Positions 1-8,180 are shown, counted from the stretch's first letter. The stretch: DNA of 64,000 nucleotides from Chryseobacterium rhizosphaerae (GCF_003385455.1 NZ_QNUF01000029.1:1-64000), one strand, 5' to 3'. Notes: generated from the sequence alone by a model not told the origin. Program-made: numbers and translations.

Positions 1-375
1 TATAAAAAATTTACATAGAAATTATTATCTATTAAATTAGAGACGTTTTCATAGTGTTGTTGAGATATGGTAAAAGAACCATTGATATCAATATAATGTT
101 CTATTGAAGACCTGAATACATTATATGACGATGAAGATAAGAAGCTTATCAAAGCAAAAGCATGAGATAGGAAGGACAATTGATAATTCTATTGACCGAA
201 GTTTAAATGCACATCAGTTTTTTTCAATGGAAAAAATTGATAATGATAATTATTTCCTTATTAAGAACAGATGTAAAGTTTATCTAAAGAATTATGCTTC
301 GCAATTACGGGAGCAAAAAAGGTCAAACCATAAAATATTAGGTTGTAAAAGTTTGATATATATATTCTTATATGT

Positions 376-407
376 AAAAAAAAGAGACAACTATCAATAG
401 TTGTCTC
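376..407 (-). terminator. intrinsic terminator, minus strand
   Basis: A perfect 11-bp stem (GAGACAACTAT at 384-394, its complement at 397-407) with a 2-base spacer is preceded on the plus strand by a run of eight A (376-383). Read on the minus strand this is a hairpin followed by a T run, the classic intrinsic terminator. No minus-strand gene is obvious just upstream of it, so it may be a leftover of the disrupted IS3 region to its right. Confidence 0.55.
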
Positions 408-539
408 ATTCAGTGACTCGACAGGATGTTATCCAAGCTCTTTTATTATTGACATTGAAAAGATATTAGAAATAGGTGCTTGATTAATAGGTTTTTGTGT
501 ATCCTAGCAGACTTTGTAGGATGTTTGATGCGAAGCGAT

Positions 540-686
540 CACATAGTGAATTTGGCAACCATCAAAATTTATAATGAAATGAGACCCCATTTTTCAAACC
601 ATAATTTAACTCCAAATCAAATGCATAATCAATCAGAAATCAGGATGAAAACCTATAAAAGCAAAAAGAAATTTGCTCTGGTTTAA
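540..686 (+). pseudogene. IS3-family transposase OrfB, C-terminal fragment
   Basis: The translated end contains IYNEMRPHFSNHNLTPNQMH, which matches the conserved integrase-core tail of IS3/IS150-group OrfB proteins (Y-N-x-x-R-P-H followed by L-T-P-x-x-x-H). The frame stays open back to about 480, but the residues before ~540 do not look like transposase. The DD part of the DDE triad is missing, so the protein cannot be active. The family assignment rests on this one motif block. Confidence 0.7.
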
Positions 687-734
687 TTATTTATTTTTGT
701 CCTTTGATGTATATCGGATTTTCAGGACTAGTCA
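540..734 (+). mobile_element. right-hand remnant of an IS3-family insertion sequence
   Basis: This piece holds the last ~45 codons of an IS3-type OrfB transposase followed by about 50 bases that end in TCAGGACTAGTCA (722-734), which looks like an IS terminal inverted repeat. No OrfA, no DDE catalytic core and no left end are seen, so the element is a dead fragment. It marks the edge of a rearranged stretch: nothing convincing is coded between the window start and this point. Confidence 0.55.
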
Positions 735-743
735 TATTCCCGA

Positions 744-1565
744 TTAACCTTCAATAAATTCCAAAAGATCTTTATTAATCGTTGCAGCTTCGGTAGTTGG
801 CATTCCGTGAGGAAAACCAGAATATGTTTTTAAAGTTCCGTTTTTCAACAATTTTATAGATTTCAACGCGGCATTTTGATAAGGTACAATCTGGTCATCC
901 TCACCGTGAAGGACCAGAACCGGAATATCAACATTTTTCAAATCTTCTGTAAAATCAGTCTCAGAAAACGCTTTGATCCCGTCATAATGAGCTACAATTC
1001 CGCCCATCATTCCTTGTCTCCACCAGTTTCTCTGTACGCCTTCTTTCACGTCTGCACCTTCTCTGTTATAGCCGTAGAATGGGAAAGTCAAGTCGATGTA
1101 AAACTGTTGTCTGTTGTTCAAAGTCTGGTCTCTGATGCCATCAAAAACAGACATCGGAACACCATCAGGATTGCTGTCGCTTGCTACCATAATTGGTGGC
1201 ACTGCACTTATTAAAACTGCTTTTTTAGCTCTTCCGGTCGCATATTTATTCACATAACGAATTACTTCGCCGCCACCAGTTGAGTGACCGATGTGAACTA
1301 CATCTTTCAAATCTAAGAATTCTACCAATTCAGCTGCGTCAGAAGCGTATTGCTCAATGGTGTGATTGTAAATATCCTGACTAGAACGGCCATGACCTCT
1401 TCTGTCGTGCGTCACCACTCTGTAACCTCTTTGCAGAAAGAAAATCACCTGTGCATCCCAATCGTCTGATGATAAAGGCCATCCGTGGTGAAACATCAAA
1501 ACTGGTCCTTCGCCTTGGTCTTTGTAAAAAATCTCTGTTCCGTCTTTTAATTTAAGTGTGCTCAT
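744..1565 (-). CDS. alpha/beta hydrolase, non-haem chloroperoxidase-like
   Basis: A 273-residue single-domain alpha/beta hydrolase fold protein with no signal peptide, so cytoplasmic. Visible landmarks are the oxyanion segment HHGWPLSSDDWD (about 26-37), HDRRGHGRS (53-61), the nucleophile elbow GHSTGGG with Ser95, the acid in GEDDQIVP and the catalytic His in FPHGMPTTEA near the C-terminus. This set and the W-P-L-S-S-D-D-W string are typical of the cofactor-free chloroperoxidase/arylesterase group. The true substrate cannot be read from sequence. It stands alone: a 359-bp gap with repeats separates it from the operon upstream. A good -7 element (TACATTTG on the minus strand, near 1638-1645) lies about 75 bases before the start codon. 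Confidence 0.88.
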   Translation of the reverse strand: MSTLKLKDGTEIFYKDQGEGPVLMFHHGWPLSSDDWDAQVIFFLQRGYRVVTHDRRGHGRSSQDIYNHTIEQYASDAAELVEFLDLKDVVHIGHSTGGGEVIRYVNKYATGRAKKAVLISAVPPIMVASDSNPDGVPMSVFDGIRDQTLNNRQQFYIDLTFPFYGYNREGADVKEGVQRNWWRQGMMGGIVAHYDGIKAFSETDFTEDLKNVDIPVLVLHGEDDQIVPYQNAALKSIKLLKNGTLKTYSGFPHGMPTTEAATINKDLLEFIEG

Positions 1566-1728
1566 TGTTTTAATTTTTTAATGTTGTGATTAATTTATTT
1601 TAATATTTTGTTGTCTTAATTCTTCAGCAAATGTAGGATGGTTCAATCCATTTCTCGTTAATCTAGTTTAATATCGTACATTTTTGATAATTTTATTTTG
1701 GGCAGCTTTATCCACCTTCCGTTCCCGC

Positions 1729-1820
1729 TTTTTTTGTCATTGCGAACAAAGTGAAGCAATCTGTAGAACTTTTGCACAATCGCCATGACAAAAAAGAGCT
1801 CCACTCAAGCCGGGCTGCAG
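1729..1820. repeat. intergenic repeat with imperfect inverted arms
   Basis: The 1566-1924 gap holds no gene but is rich in repeats. TTTTTTTGTCATTGCGA (1729-1745) is mirrored by TCGCCATGACAAAAAA (1780-1795). The next 20 bases (1801-1820) recur in opposite orientation at 11145-11164 with one mismatch. An 11-base direct repeat ACTTAAGTGTT occurs at 1856-1866 and 1898-1908. The GTCATTGCGA...GAAGCAATCT string resembles a repeat I know to be widespread in intergenic DNA of Bacteroidota. No coding capacity is seen. Confidence 0.55.
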
Positions 1821-1924
1821 ATTCGGTGTAAAATAAGGTTCAACCTCAAAAGAAAACTTAAGTGTTCCTATCTGCGTTCTGATGGAAACTTATATTTACT
1901 TAAGTGTTAAAAGCTTCCTTGGTT

Positions 1925-2443
1925 TCAGTTTCCAGTATTCTCCCTCAAAAGCTCAAACAAATCTTTTGCGCCACCATCAAATTTCTTCCCATTCACAAAG
2001 AAAGAAGGTGTACCGTTCACGCCGCTTATGATGCCGCTTTCGAAGTCTGAATCAACTTTCTCAGCCAACGCAGTATCTTCCAAATCCTTTTCAAATTGAG
2101 GAATATTCAGTTTTAATTTCTCTGCCAATCTCATCAGCAAGTTATTATTCAAATCTTGCTGATTTTCATAAATCGCATCGTGCATTTCCCAGAATTTCCC
2201 TTGCAGATTGGCTGCTTCCGTTGCTATGGCTGCTGGCCTCGCATACTGATGCATCTCAGATAATGGGAAGTTTCGGAAAACGAATTTGATCTGACTTCCA
2301 AATTCTTTTATTAACTCTTTCAGAACCGGATAAGCAGCGCCACAGTATGGACATTGGTAATCGCCGTATTCTACGATAACTAAATCGGCTTCTGAGTTGC
2401 CTTGTGCGTGGTCAGCCTGGCTGACGTTTGGTTTTAGTGACAT
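1925..2443 (-). CDS. cytosolic DsbA-like thiol oxidoreductase
   Basis: A 172-residue DsbA/thioredoxin_4-type protein. It carries a CPYC redox motif at residues 31-34, directly after the strand VIVEYGDYQ, an inserted helical domain (roughly 60-135) and the cis-proline loop GTPSFFVNGKKFDGG near residue 145. There is no signal peptide or lipobox, so it should act in the cytoplasm, unlike periplasmic DsbA. It is the last gene of a tight minus-strand operon, starting 3 bases after the peroxiredoxin gene, so it probably handles peroxide-oxidised thiols or reduces its neighbour. The exact partner is an inference from context. Confidence 0.85.
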   Translation of the reverse strand: MSLKPNVSQADHAQGNSEADLVIVEYGDYQCPYCGAAYPVLKELIKEFGSQIKFVFRNFPLSEMHQYARPAAIATEAANLQGKFWEMHDAIYENQQDLNNNLLMRLAEKLKLNIPQFEKDLEDTALAEKVDSDFESGIISGVNGTPSFFVNGKKFDGGAKDLFELLRENTGN

Positions 2444-2446
2444 AAT

Positions 2447-2908
2447 TTATTTTGTGTTAAGAGTTTCTAAAGCCTCTAGAATTCCTTCTGCGCCAGGGTT
2501 GATGGCTGTTGGTGACAGATAACTCCATTCGATAATGCCATCTTTGTTGATGACGAATAAGGCACGTTTACATTCGCCTTCTTCGTCATCATAAGCACCA
2601 TATTTTTTTGCGATTTCTCCTTTAGCTTCAAAGTCTGCGAGTAAGGGAAAATGTAAATTTCTTGACTGTGAGAATGCAAGATGACACCATTTGCTGTCGA
2701 CAGAAATTCCGAAAATTTCTGCATCATATTTTTTGAAAAATTTCAAAGTTTCATTATACAACGCCATCTGGTCGCTGCAAACCGGACTCCAGTCTGCGGG
2801 ATAAAAAGCGAGGATGACATTCTTCCCTTTGAATTCTGATAATGTAATTTTCTGGTCTGGCGTTGCGTACAATGTGAAATCTGGGGCAACATCATTTTTC
2901 TGTAACAT
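2447..2908 (-). CDS. peroxiredoxin (AhpC/TSA family)
   Basis: A 153-residue thioredoxin-fold peroxidase. The peroxidatic cysteine is Cys44 in FYPADWSPVCSDQ, matching the P-x-x-x-(T/S)-x-x-C active site of peroxiredoxins, with the conserved Arg near 115 (CKRALFVI). It would reduce H2O2 or organic hydroperoxides in the cytosol. It sits 4 bases from the DUF1275 gene upstream and 3 bases from the DsbA-like gene downstream, so all three are co-transcribed behind the bicupin gene. The resolving cysteine is not obvious: Cys112 is a candidate, so a 1-Cys or atypical 2-Cys mechanism is possible. Confidence 0.88.
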   Translation of the reverse strand: MLQKNDVAPDFTLYATPDQKITLSEFKGKNVILAFYPADWSPVCSDQMALYNETLKFFKKYDAEIFGISVDSKWCHLAFSQSRNLHFPLLADFEAKGEIAKKYGAYDDEEGECKRALFVINKDGIIEWSYLSPTAINPGAEGILEALETLNTK

Positions 2909-2912
2909 AATA

Positions 2913-3614
2913 TTAGTTTTTAGGGTTAATTTTTGAAATCAATATTCCGCAAATCATTAGTAACAATGCAGGAATCATCAAAGTCCATTTTCCAAAATAA
3001 TCGAGTAGGAAAGGAGCGATAAATGAACCGGATAAAAATCCTATCCACAAAAACAAAAGATGAATGGCGTTAGATTGATATTCTGCTTTTTCCGCCTTAT
3101 CATTAGTCATACTTAGCATTGCGGTATTTCTTGCCAAACTGTTCAAAGTTCCTGTCACGAAGTCTGTGTTCACCTTTTGGTTTCCGACGGAAGTTACAAT
3201 CGTGTTCATCATTCCCATTGAAAATCCGACAATTGTGATGGATGATAGTGTATTGATATTAAAGAAATAAGCAATAATGGTGTACAAAATCAGAATTCCG
3301 GAAACCAAGTAAAATATCAATCTTTGGTTCTTTATTCTCCTCGATAATGACAAACAGGTTCCTGCGTAAATTCCTGATATAAAACTACCTATGACAGTAA
3401 TTGATGTGATAACGATTTCCAATTTATCTGTTGAAAGCGACGCTCCCAGTGAAGTTGTATTTCCGCTCATAAACGAAACGTAGGTTTTCCATTGAATCAG
3501 TCCTGTTGCATCAATATAACCCGCAATCAAAGCTAAAAATATCGCCAATCTCTCTTGCATCTTAATCGAATGAGATGAAACGGAAATGTTTGTTTTGATG
3601 ACAGAATTATCCAT
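2913..3614 (-). CDS. DUF1275 (YoaK-type) integral membrane protein
   Basis: A roughly 233-residue protein with about six hydrophobic segments. The family hallmark is intact: GYIDATGL near residue 35, then SFMSGNTTSLG, then a run of transmembrane helices. The function of YoaK/DUF1275 proteins is not established. I place the start at 3614 (MDNSVIK...); a longer frame runs to 3689 but would overlap the end of the bicupin gene (stop at 3640), whereas the 3614 start leaves a normal 25-bp gap. It lies in the bicupin-peroxiredoxin-DsbA operon. A second, damaged copy is at 5034-5684. Confidence 0.82.
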   Translation of the reverse strand: MDNSVIKTNISVSSHSIKMQERLAIFLALIAGYIDATGLIQWKTYVSFMSGNTTSLGASLSTDKLEIVITSITVIGSFISGIYAGTCLSLSRRIKNQRLIFYLVSGILILYTIIAYFFNINTLSSITIVGFSMGMMNTIVTSVGNQKVNTDFVTGTLNSLARNTAMLSMTNDKAEKAEYQSNAIHLLFLWIGFLSGSFIAPFLLDYFGKWTLMIPALLLMICGILISKINPKN

Positions 3615-3639
3615 TATTTCGAGAGATTTAGTTTTAATC

Positions 3640-4683
3640 TTATTTAGGTTGAATGAAAACTTTCTCAGTCGGGAATTTTTCAATTTCACCTTCTTTCAAA
3701 CCGAAATTAGTAATAACAACATCCTTTGGATTTCCAGCCAGCCATTCGCTCAAATCAATCGATTCATATTTTCCGCTGTTGAAACCTATCAGAATTCGAC
3801 AAACCGTGTCGCCTGTATTTTTGATGTAATGTCCGGCTCCCATTGGAACGTAACCCACGTCTCCTGCATTAAATCGCTCTGTAACACAGGTAGATTCGGC
3901 CAAGAAAACTGACATTTCTGCTTGCCCAGAAATAAAATATTGCCATTCGTCTGCATTCGGATGCCAGTGCATTTCTCTCAAAGCGCCCGGCTGAAGTTCC
4001 AATATAGAACCCGACATTGTACTGCTGATAGGGAATTCCTTACTCGTTACCAATCTCTGTAAACCTCCACCTGGAACAATTCTTGGCTGTTGAGAATGCA
4101 AAGGATAACGATGGAAGCTCGTTAATTCTATATCTGATTCATCAGGTCTTGCAGCTGCAACAAATGACATTTCATCTGGAACAACTCCCGCTGCGAAGTA
4201 GGCTTCTTTCTGAGGTAAAGCGACTACTTCTTCTAAAGTTAAACCTAGATTCTGAGCCACAATTTCTGGAGGTACAGATGAAACAAAATCAGTAACACTG
4301 AACGTATGGTCTTCGGAAAAATTACCGTTATCAAAAATCAAAATGAAATGACATTCTTCTGTTCCTGTCGCCTGAATCGAGTGACCGTAACCTTTTGGAA
4401 AATACCAAACGTCGCCTGGCTCAAAATTATCTGTATAACTATGTCCATCCGGATGAATGATCGTGGTACGAACCGTTCCGGAAATCACATATGCCCATTC
4501 TGCGGCGTTAGCGTGCCAGTGTAATTCTCTCATACTTCCCGGTTGCAATCTCATAGAAACACCTGCAATGCCTATAGAAGCTGGGAAATCTTTTACGGAA
4601 GCACCTCTTGTAGTTCCGCCGTCGTTGGTTCTTGGTTCTTTTTTTTCTAATTCGTATTTGAAACTTAATGATGCAGTATTCAT
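3640..4683 (-). CDS. bicupin oxalate decarboxylase-like protein
   Basis: A 347-residue two-cupin protein of the OxdC/OxdD group, which uses Mn to convert oxalate to formate and CO2. Domain 1 has metal ligands in ELHWHANAAEW (His55, His57, Glu62) and GYGH (His101). Domain 2 repeats them in EMHWHPNADEW and GAGH. The flexible lid after domain 1 reads FSEDHTF, where Bacillus OxdC has S-E-N-S-T, so the catalytic lid glutamate (Glu124) is kept but two lid residues differ. The protein is ~40 residues shorter than OxdC at the N-terminus and has no signal peptide. It heads the operon running to 1925 and has the shared promoter element upstream. Confidence 0.85.
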   Translation of the reverse strand: MNTASLSFKYELEKKEPRTNDGGTTRGASVKDFPASIGIAGVSMRLQPGSMRELHWHANAAEWAYVISGTVRTTIIHPDGHSYTDNFEPGDVWYFPKGYGHSIQATGTEECHFILIFDNGNFSEDHTFSVTDFVSSVPPEIVAQNLGLTLEEVVALPQKEAYFAAGVVPDEMSFVAAARPDESDIELTSFHRYPLHSQQPRIVPGGGLQRLVTSKEFPISSTMSGSILELQPGALREMHWHPNADEWQYFISGQAEMSVFLAESTCVTERFNAGDVGYVPMGAGHYIKNTGDTVCRILIGFNSGKYESIDLSEWLAGNPKDVVITNFGLKEGEIEKFPTEKVFIQPK

Positions 4684-4726
4684 AATGATAAGTTTTTGTG
4701 ATTAATGATAATTTGTCTTTATTTCT

Positions 4727-4790
4727 ACTGTAAAGCTACCCAGGAATCAAAGGATTTCGAAGTGGTTTTCGGTGAATGGGCAAAATGAGT
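4727..4790 (-). promoter_or_regulatory. shared regulon promoter, copy A (bicupin operon)
   Basis: Plus-strand TAAAG at 4731-4735 (minus strand TAGCTTTA, a -7-like box) lies 48 bases before the bicupin start codon. Exactly 37 bases further upstream starts a 23-base element at 4768-4790 whose core is TGAATGGGCAAAA. The same two parts with the same spacing occur before the 7739 and 12492 genes. The distance places the element where an activator would bind, around -45 to -65. No regulator gene for it is visible here. Confidence 0.6.
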
Positions 4791-4831
4791 CGACGGGAAA
4801 TTGAAAGGAGTAGTTGATGAATTGTTAGGAT

Positions 4832-4900
4832 GCCGCGAATGCACGAGTTTTTTTTAAATCAAAATATACTTTCAATAAATTAATTCGTGCATTCCTTGCC
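4832..4900. repeat. inverted repeat around an A/T-rich core
   Basis: GCCGCGAATGCACGA (4832-4846) is mirrored by TCGTGCATTCCTTGCC (4885-4900), giving a 10-bp perfect core arm with ragged outer ends. I know similar strings as a common intergenic repeat in Flavobacteriia. The rest of the gap 4684-5033 holds copy A of the regulon promoter and a terminator, and no gene. Confidence 0.45.
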
Positions 4901-4972
4901 GTTATCAGATGAAAAGAGACAGATTCGATATTCATCTTTTTACTTTAAAGAACGATATTATTTAAAATAATT

Positions 4973-5010
4973 TAAAAAAAACAAACCCTTCCCAATTTGA
5001 CTTGAGAAGG
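4973..5010 (-). terminator. intrinsic terminator after the damaged DUF1275 gene
   Basis: CCTTCCCAA (4987-4995) pairs with TTGAGAAGG (5002-5010), with one G-T wobble and a 6-base loop. A-rich sequence on its left gives the T tract when read on the minus strand. It sits 24 bases past the stop of the 5034-5684 gene and ends the operon that begins at 7739. Confidence 0.65.
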
Positions 5011-5033
5011 ATGATTATTTAAATTAGAAAAAT

Positions 5034-5684
5034 TTATTGCAAGGATAGATATGTTTTTTTTGAAGGTACCGTGTAGTAAACAGAAATCAAAACACCTGGA
5101 ATCAACATTGAAACCAATCCGAACCAATCCGAAATCAAATTGCCAAAGATGCATCCAATCAAAAAACCTGTCAGAAGCACCAATGATTTCTTTATTTCTA
5201 CTAACTTTTCAAGGGTATGTTTTGTAGAGATGTATGAGAAAAAATCAAGAATGGCTTTGGTCACATTGCCCGTCATTACCGTCGTTGGGGCAAAGGCGGA
5301 ATTGGTGTATAAACGGGTCGCCGTATTTTGGATACCCATCGAAAAAACAATCAGCATCAGCATAGAATGGTACACAAATCCTGTTGCAATCTGATTTTGT
5401 TTTAATAAAAAAGCGATACAACCTGCACCAATCAAAAATATGCCAATGGATTCAAATATTCCTTTTTCATTCTTATAAAGGCTATCTATTTTTCTGGTTA
5501 AGATGACCGCCAGTATGAAAACGGGAAAGACTGATGAGATTGATAAAATCATGCAATTGCGGACGGTTCGATAATTTGTACGCAAAAACCACAAAATTTC
5601 CTGTAATATGAAGGTACTTGTGTCCACAAAACCTGCACTGAAATTCATAATTAGAGACGAATAGAAGACAGTATCTCTTTTCAT
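5034..5684 (-). pseudogene. DUF1275 paralogue with two compensating frame changes
   Basis: The frame is open for 216 residues, and both its beginning (FSAGFVDTST) and everything after about residue 50 (FPVFILAVILTRKID, then helices) fit DUF1275. The stretch between is wrong. In the +2 frame the same DNA (about 5612-5535) reads HITGNFVVFAYKLSN, the missing family core with the TGN motif. So about eight codons plus a frame change were lost near 5612 and the frame was regained near 5531. The product would lack the conserved core and is probably inactive unless this is a sequencing error. It is the last gene of the operon from 7739. Confidence 0.65.
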
Positions 5685-5704
5685 TGATTATCAGTTTAAT
5701 TTTT

Positions 5705-6673
5705 TTATCTCACAAGAATAACCTTTCCTGTATGCGAACCGTCTTCAAGCAATCGATGTGCTTCTGCAGCCTCTGAAAAAGGAAACTTTTTATAAATAAC
5801 AGGTCTGAACTTTTTAGATTCAATCAAAGGCCAGACATTTTTCTGAATCTCTTTGGCCAATTGTTTTTTGAATTCATATTCCCGGCTTCTCAAAGTACTT
5901 CCTGTGACAGTAAGGCGCTTGGTCATCACTTTCCAGATGTCCAAATCTACACGACTACCACTTACCGCATTGATGTGAACCAATCTTCCCTCAGGTTTTA
6001 GAATATTAATGTTTTTGGCCAAATAATCACCGCCAATCATATCCAAAATGACGTCGACACCTTCATCTTGAAGTTGAGTTTCAAAATTCTGAGTTTTATA
6101 ATTAATGTAAGAATCTGCGCCAAGTTCAAGACATTTCTGGCCTTTTTCATCGGAACCAACCGTAACAATTACTTTTGAACCCAAAGCGTGAGCAATCTGA
6201 ATTCCCGTGATTCCAATCCCGCTGTTTCCACCGTGGAGCAAAAGGGTTTCTCCACGTTGAAGATTTCCTCTCTGAAAAACATTAGACCAAACCGTAAAAA
6301 CCGTTTCCGGTAAGCTTGCCGCCTCAGCAAAATTTAAACCTGAAGGAATTGGTAAACATTGACCTTGTCTCACAGAGACATATTCTGCGTAACCGCCACC
6401 TGCAAGAAGTGCACAAACTCTGTCTCCAATGGTAAAATCGACGACAGCAGGTCCGCATTTTACAATGGTTCCTGCAACTTCCAAACCTGGAATTTCTGAA
6501 ATAACACCTGCAGGAGAAGGATAATTGCCTTCTCGCTGGAAAACATCCGAACGGTTGAGTCCGGCGGCTTTCACTTCGATTAAAACTTCATCCCCGGATA
6601 TTTCGGGAGTAGGATATTCTTGTAATTTCAATACTTCTGGAGCACCATATTTTTTGATAATGATTGCTTTCAT
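5705..6673 (-). CDS. NADPH:quinone oxidoreductase, MDR family (PIG3-like)
   Basis: A 322-residue medium-chain dehydrogenase/reductase of the zinc-free quinone reductase branch. It has the N-terminal GroES-like fold with GLNRSDVFQREGNYP (about 38-52), the nucleotide-binding motif LLHGGNSGIGITGIQIAHA (about 145-163) and the family end HTGKVILV. Cysteine zinc ligands are absent, which separates it from alcohol dehydrogenases. It would reduce quinones or reactive enals with NADPH in the cytosol. It is spaced 27 bases after the lipocalin-like gene and 20 bases before the DUF1275 pseudogene, in the same operon. Confidence 0.88.
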   Translation of the reverse strand: MKAIIIKKYGAPEVLKLQEYPTPEISGDEVLIEVKAAGLNRSDVFQREGNYPSPAGVISEIPGLEVAGTIVKCGPAVVDFTIGDRVCALLAGGGYAEYVSVRQGQCLPIPSGLNFAEAASLPETVFTVWSNVFQRGNLQRGETLLLHGGNSGIGITGIQIAHALGSKVIVTVGSDEKGQKCLELGADSYINYKTQNFETQLQDEGVDVILDMIGGDYLAKNINILKPEGRLVHINAVSGSRVDLDIWKVMTKRLTVTGSTLRSREYEFKKQLAKEIQKNVWPLIESKKFRPVIYKKFPFSEAAEAHRLLEDGSHTGKVILVR

Positions 6674-6700
6674 TTTTTTTAATTTTAATTTAGATTAATT

Positions 6701-7129
6701 TCAAACTCTCTTCCATGTCAATTTATGAATCACCAACCTTGAATTGCTGGTGAATGGTTTCTCACTTTCAATATCCAGAAAACCATCTTTAAAGATAACG
6801 ATTCTATTCTGCGTTTGTCCCGTCCAGTTTGGGAAAAGCGAGATGTACATCGTGTGGCTCACCAACTGTTTTTCATCGTCCGTTTTGAATGGCCCCGAAT
6901 ACGCAAGATAGGTTGAACCTTCTTGCGTGGCATTGGTCCAATGTTCTTGATGAAAGTTTTCCCGGTGCGTATCCATAATTTGTGCCGACATATAACCGTC
7001 TGGATTGTAAATAATCAAACCTTTCGGATGTTCACCCATCGGATGGGTAATTTCTCCACCGTTGACAGGAACTTCGATGAGTTCTACCAAGGTCCAGGTT
7101 CCTACAAGTTTTTCAAAAAGTGTTTCCAT
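6701..7129 (-). CDS. lipocalin-like domain protein
   Basis: A 142-residue protein whose start LVGTWTLVELIEV and middle HPKGLIIYNPDGYMSAQIM are the signature of the lipocalin-like family (Lipocalin_5 in Pfam terms), a small beta-barrel. No signal peptide is present, so it is cytosolic. Some relatives occur in polyketide and xenobiotic gene clusters, but no general activity is known. It is second in the minus-strand operon that starts at 7739, after a 52-base gap. Confidence 0.75.
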   Translation of the reverse strand: METLFEKLVGTWTLVELIEVPVNGGEITHPMGEHPKGLIIYNPDGYMSAQIMDTHRENFHQEHWTNATQEGSTYLAYSGPFKTDDEKQLVSHTMYISLFPNWTGQTQNRIVIFKDGFLDIESEKPFTSNSRLVIHKLTWKRV

Positions 7130-7181
7130 AATTTTAAAATGAAATGGGCGTACCGAAATACGTCCATTATATTTTTTTGAA

Positions 7182-7739
7182 TTAGAAAGGTTGATTGTAT
7201 TTTCCTGTCAACGCTTTGTTTTCGATGCTTTTCGCAAAGTTGGGAGTTTCTTCGTGGTTGTGGGCGTCAGAAGCGGCTTGTCTGGAAGCTGCTGCATCAA
7301 CAAGATTCACGTTGTGTTCTTTTAAATACTCGAACATTTCAGGAGTGGCTGTTGCGTGGATTTCGTTGGTGTACAATGTCGTGTTATCATCGATTTTTGT
7401 GGCTTTCAGTTCCCATAAAACCTGAACCTTTGTACGTCCGCCTTTGGTGATAGAATCTGAAATCGATAACATTCTACAGTAATCCGGACGGTGTTCTACC
7501 GCCACATAATGCTGAACCATTAAAGCATCTCCGATTGTTTCGACGTTTAAAGAAACTGGCTCGCCATCATAAGTAGTAGAAATCGCCGCGCCAATGTGCT
7601 GCGTTGAGCATCTTTGATATTCAGCATCAGGAAGATTTAATAACCAATCTGCGATGTTTACTTTTTCTATTGGGGCATTGATAATGGCTGTAACTGTAGA
7701 GTGAGACAATGCGTTTTCTGGTGTTTGAATAATTTCCAT
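7182..7739 (-). CDS. conserved protein, possibly SRPBCC-like
   Basis: A 185-residue protein that I do not recognise with certainty. The first 140 residues alternate short strands (STVTAIINAPIEKV, VQVLWELKATKI, TTLYTNEIHATATPEM) in a way that recalls SRPBCC/START-like ligand-binding folds, where N-A-P-I-E-K-V opens the domain. The C-terminus is polar and includes HNHEETPNF. It has no signal peptide or membrane segment. It is the first gene of the operon with the lipocalin, quinone reductase and DUF1275 genes, and its upstream region carries the shared regulon promoter. Confidence 0.6.
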   Translation of the reverse strand: MEIIQTPENALSHSTVTAIINAPIEKVNIADWLLNLPDAEYQRCSTQHIGAAISTTYDGEPVSLNVETIGDALMVQHYVAVEHRPDYCRMLSISDSITKGGRTKVQVLWELKATKIDDNTTLYTNEIHATATPEMFEYLKEHNVNLVDAAASRQAASDAHNHEETPNFAKSIENKALTGKYNQPF

Positions 7740-7778
7740 AATGTTTAAAGTTTAATTGTTTGTATATGTTAATTTGAT

Positions 7779-7842
7779 GATGTAAAGCTACATTCAACAA
7801 ATTTCAAAATCAATTGGTGTTCGATGAACAGGCAAAAGCACT
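7779..7842 (-). promoter_or_regulatory. shared regulon promoter, copy B (7.7 kb operon)
   Basis: TAAAG at 7783-7787 (minus strand TAGCTTTA) is 44 bases before the start codon at 7739. A 23-base element at 7820-7842 with core TGAACAGGCAAAA starts exactly 37 bases from it, as in copies A and C. Copy B matches C at 18 of 23 positions. The remaining gap 7843-8142 shows no gene or clear structure. Confidence 0.6.
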
Positions 7843-8142
7843 CGGTGGAAAGGATGATATAAAGACTAAGTAAACTAAGTTTTTTAATAAAAGTGAAAGT
7901 CATTTGATTATAAAACCTTTGATTTGCGACCAAAGTAAGAGTTGTTTTGTTTCCCGTAAACCGTGTGATACTTCCGCCAAAGTTTTGTAGGTTACAAAAA
8001 GGTAGTCGGGAACAATAATAAAAGTATTTTGTTTTCAAACAGGCTGTTTTGAAGAAAAGCAAACTGTGTTTTGGTTTAAGTAAGTTGTTAAGGGAGAATG
8101 CAAGTGAGTTTTAGTTTAAACAGACTGTTTGAAGAAAGTTTA

Positions 8143-8180
8143 AAAATATAAAATCCATCCCAGTTTGCTTGAGATGGATT
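8143..8180 (-). terminator. intrinsic terminator after the 8203 gene
   Basis: AATCCATCCCA (8152-8162) pairs with TGAGATGGATT (8170-8180) through an 11-bp stem with one wobble and a 7-base loop. A/T-rich sequence follows on the minus strand. It closes the histidine kinase-monooxygenase operon. Its loop region (CCCAGTTTGCTTGAG) closely resembles that of the 4987 terminator although the outer stems differ. Confidence 0.6.

Noticed and set aside
1..186. Minus-strand open stretch at the left edge reading SSIEHYIDINGSFTISQQHY
   Set aside because: It looks protein-like but has no start codon in frame, a stop just upstream and only ~60 codons before the window ends, so I cannot support it as a gene.
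125..400. Plus-strand 91-codon frame starting MTMKIRSLSKQK
   Set aside because: No recognisable features, AT-rich random composition, and its end runs through the terminator hairpin at 384-407.
876..1214. Plus-strand frame opposite the alpha/beta hydrolase
   Set aside because: Antisense shadow of a clear gene; the hydrolase frame has all catalytic motifs.
7769..8062. Minus-strand 97-codon frame with many Phe, Leu and Cys
   Set aside because: It overlaps copy B of the regulon promoter and reads like translated AT-rich noise; no domain or signal.
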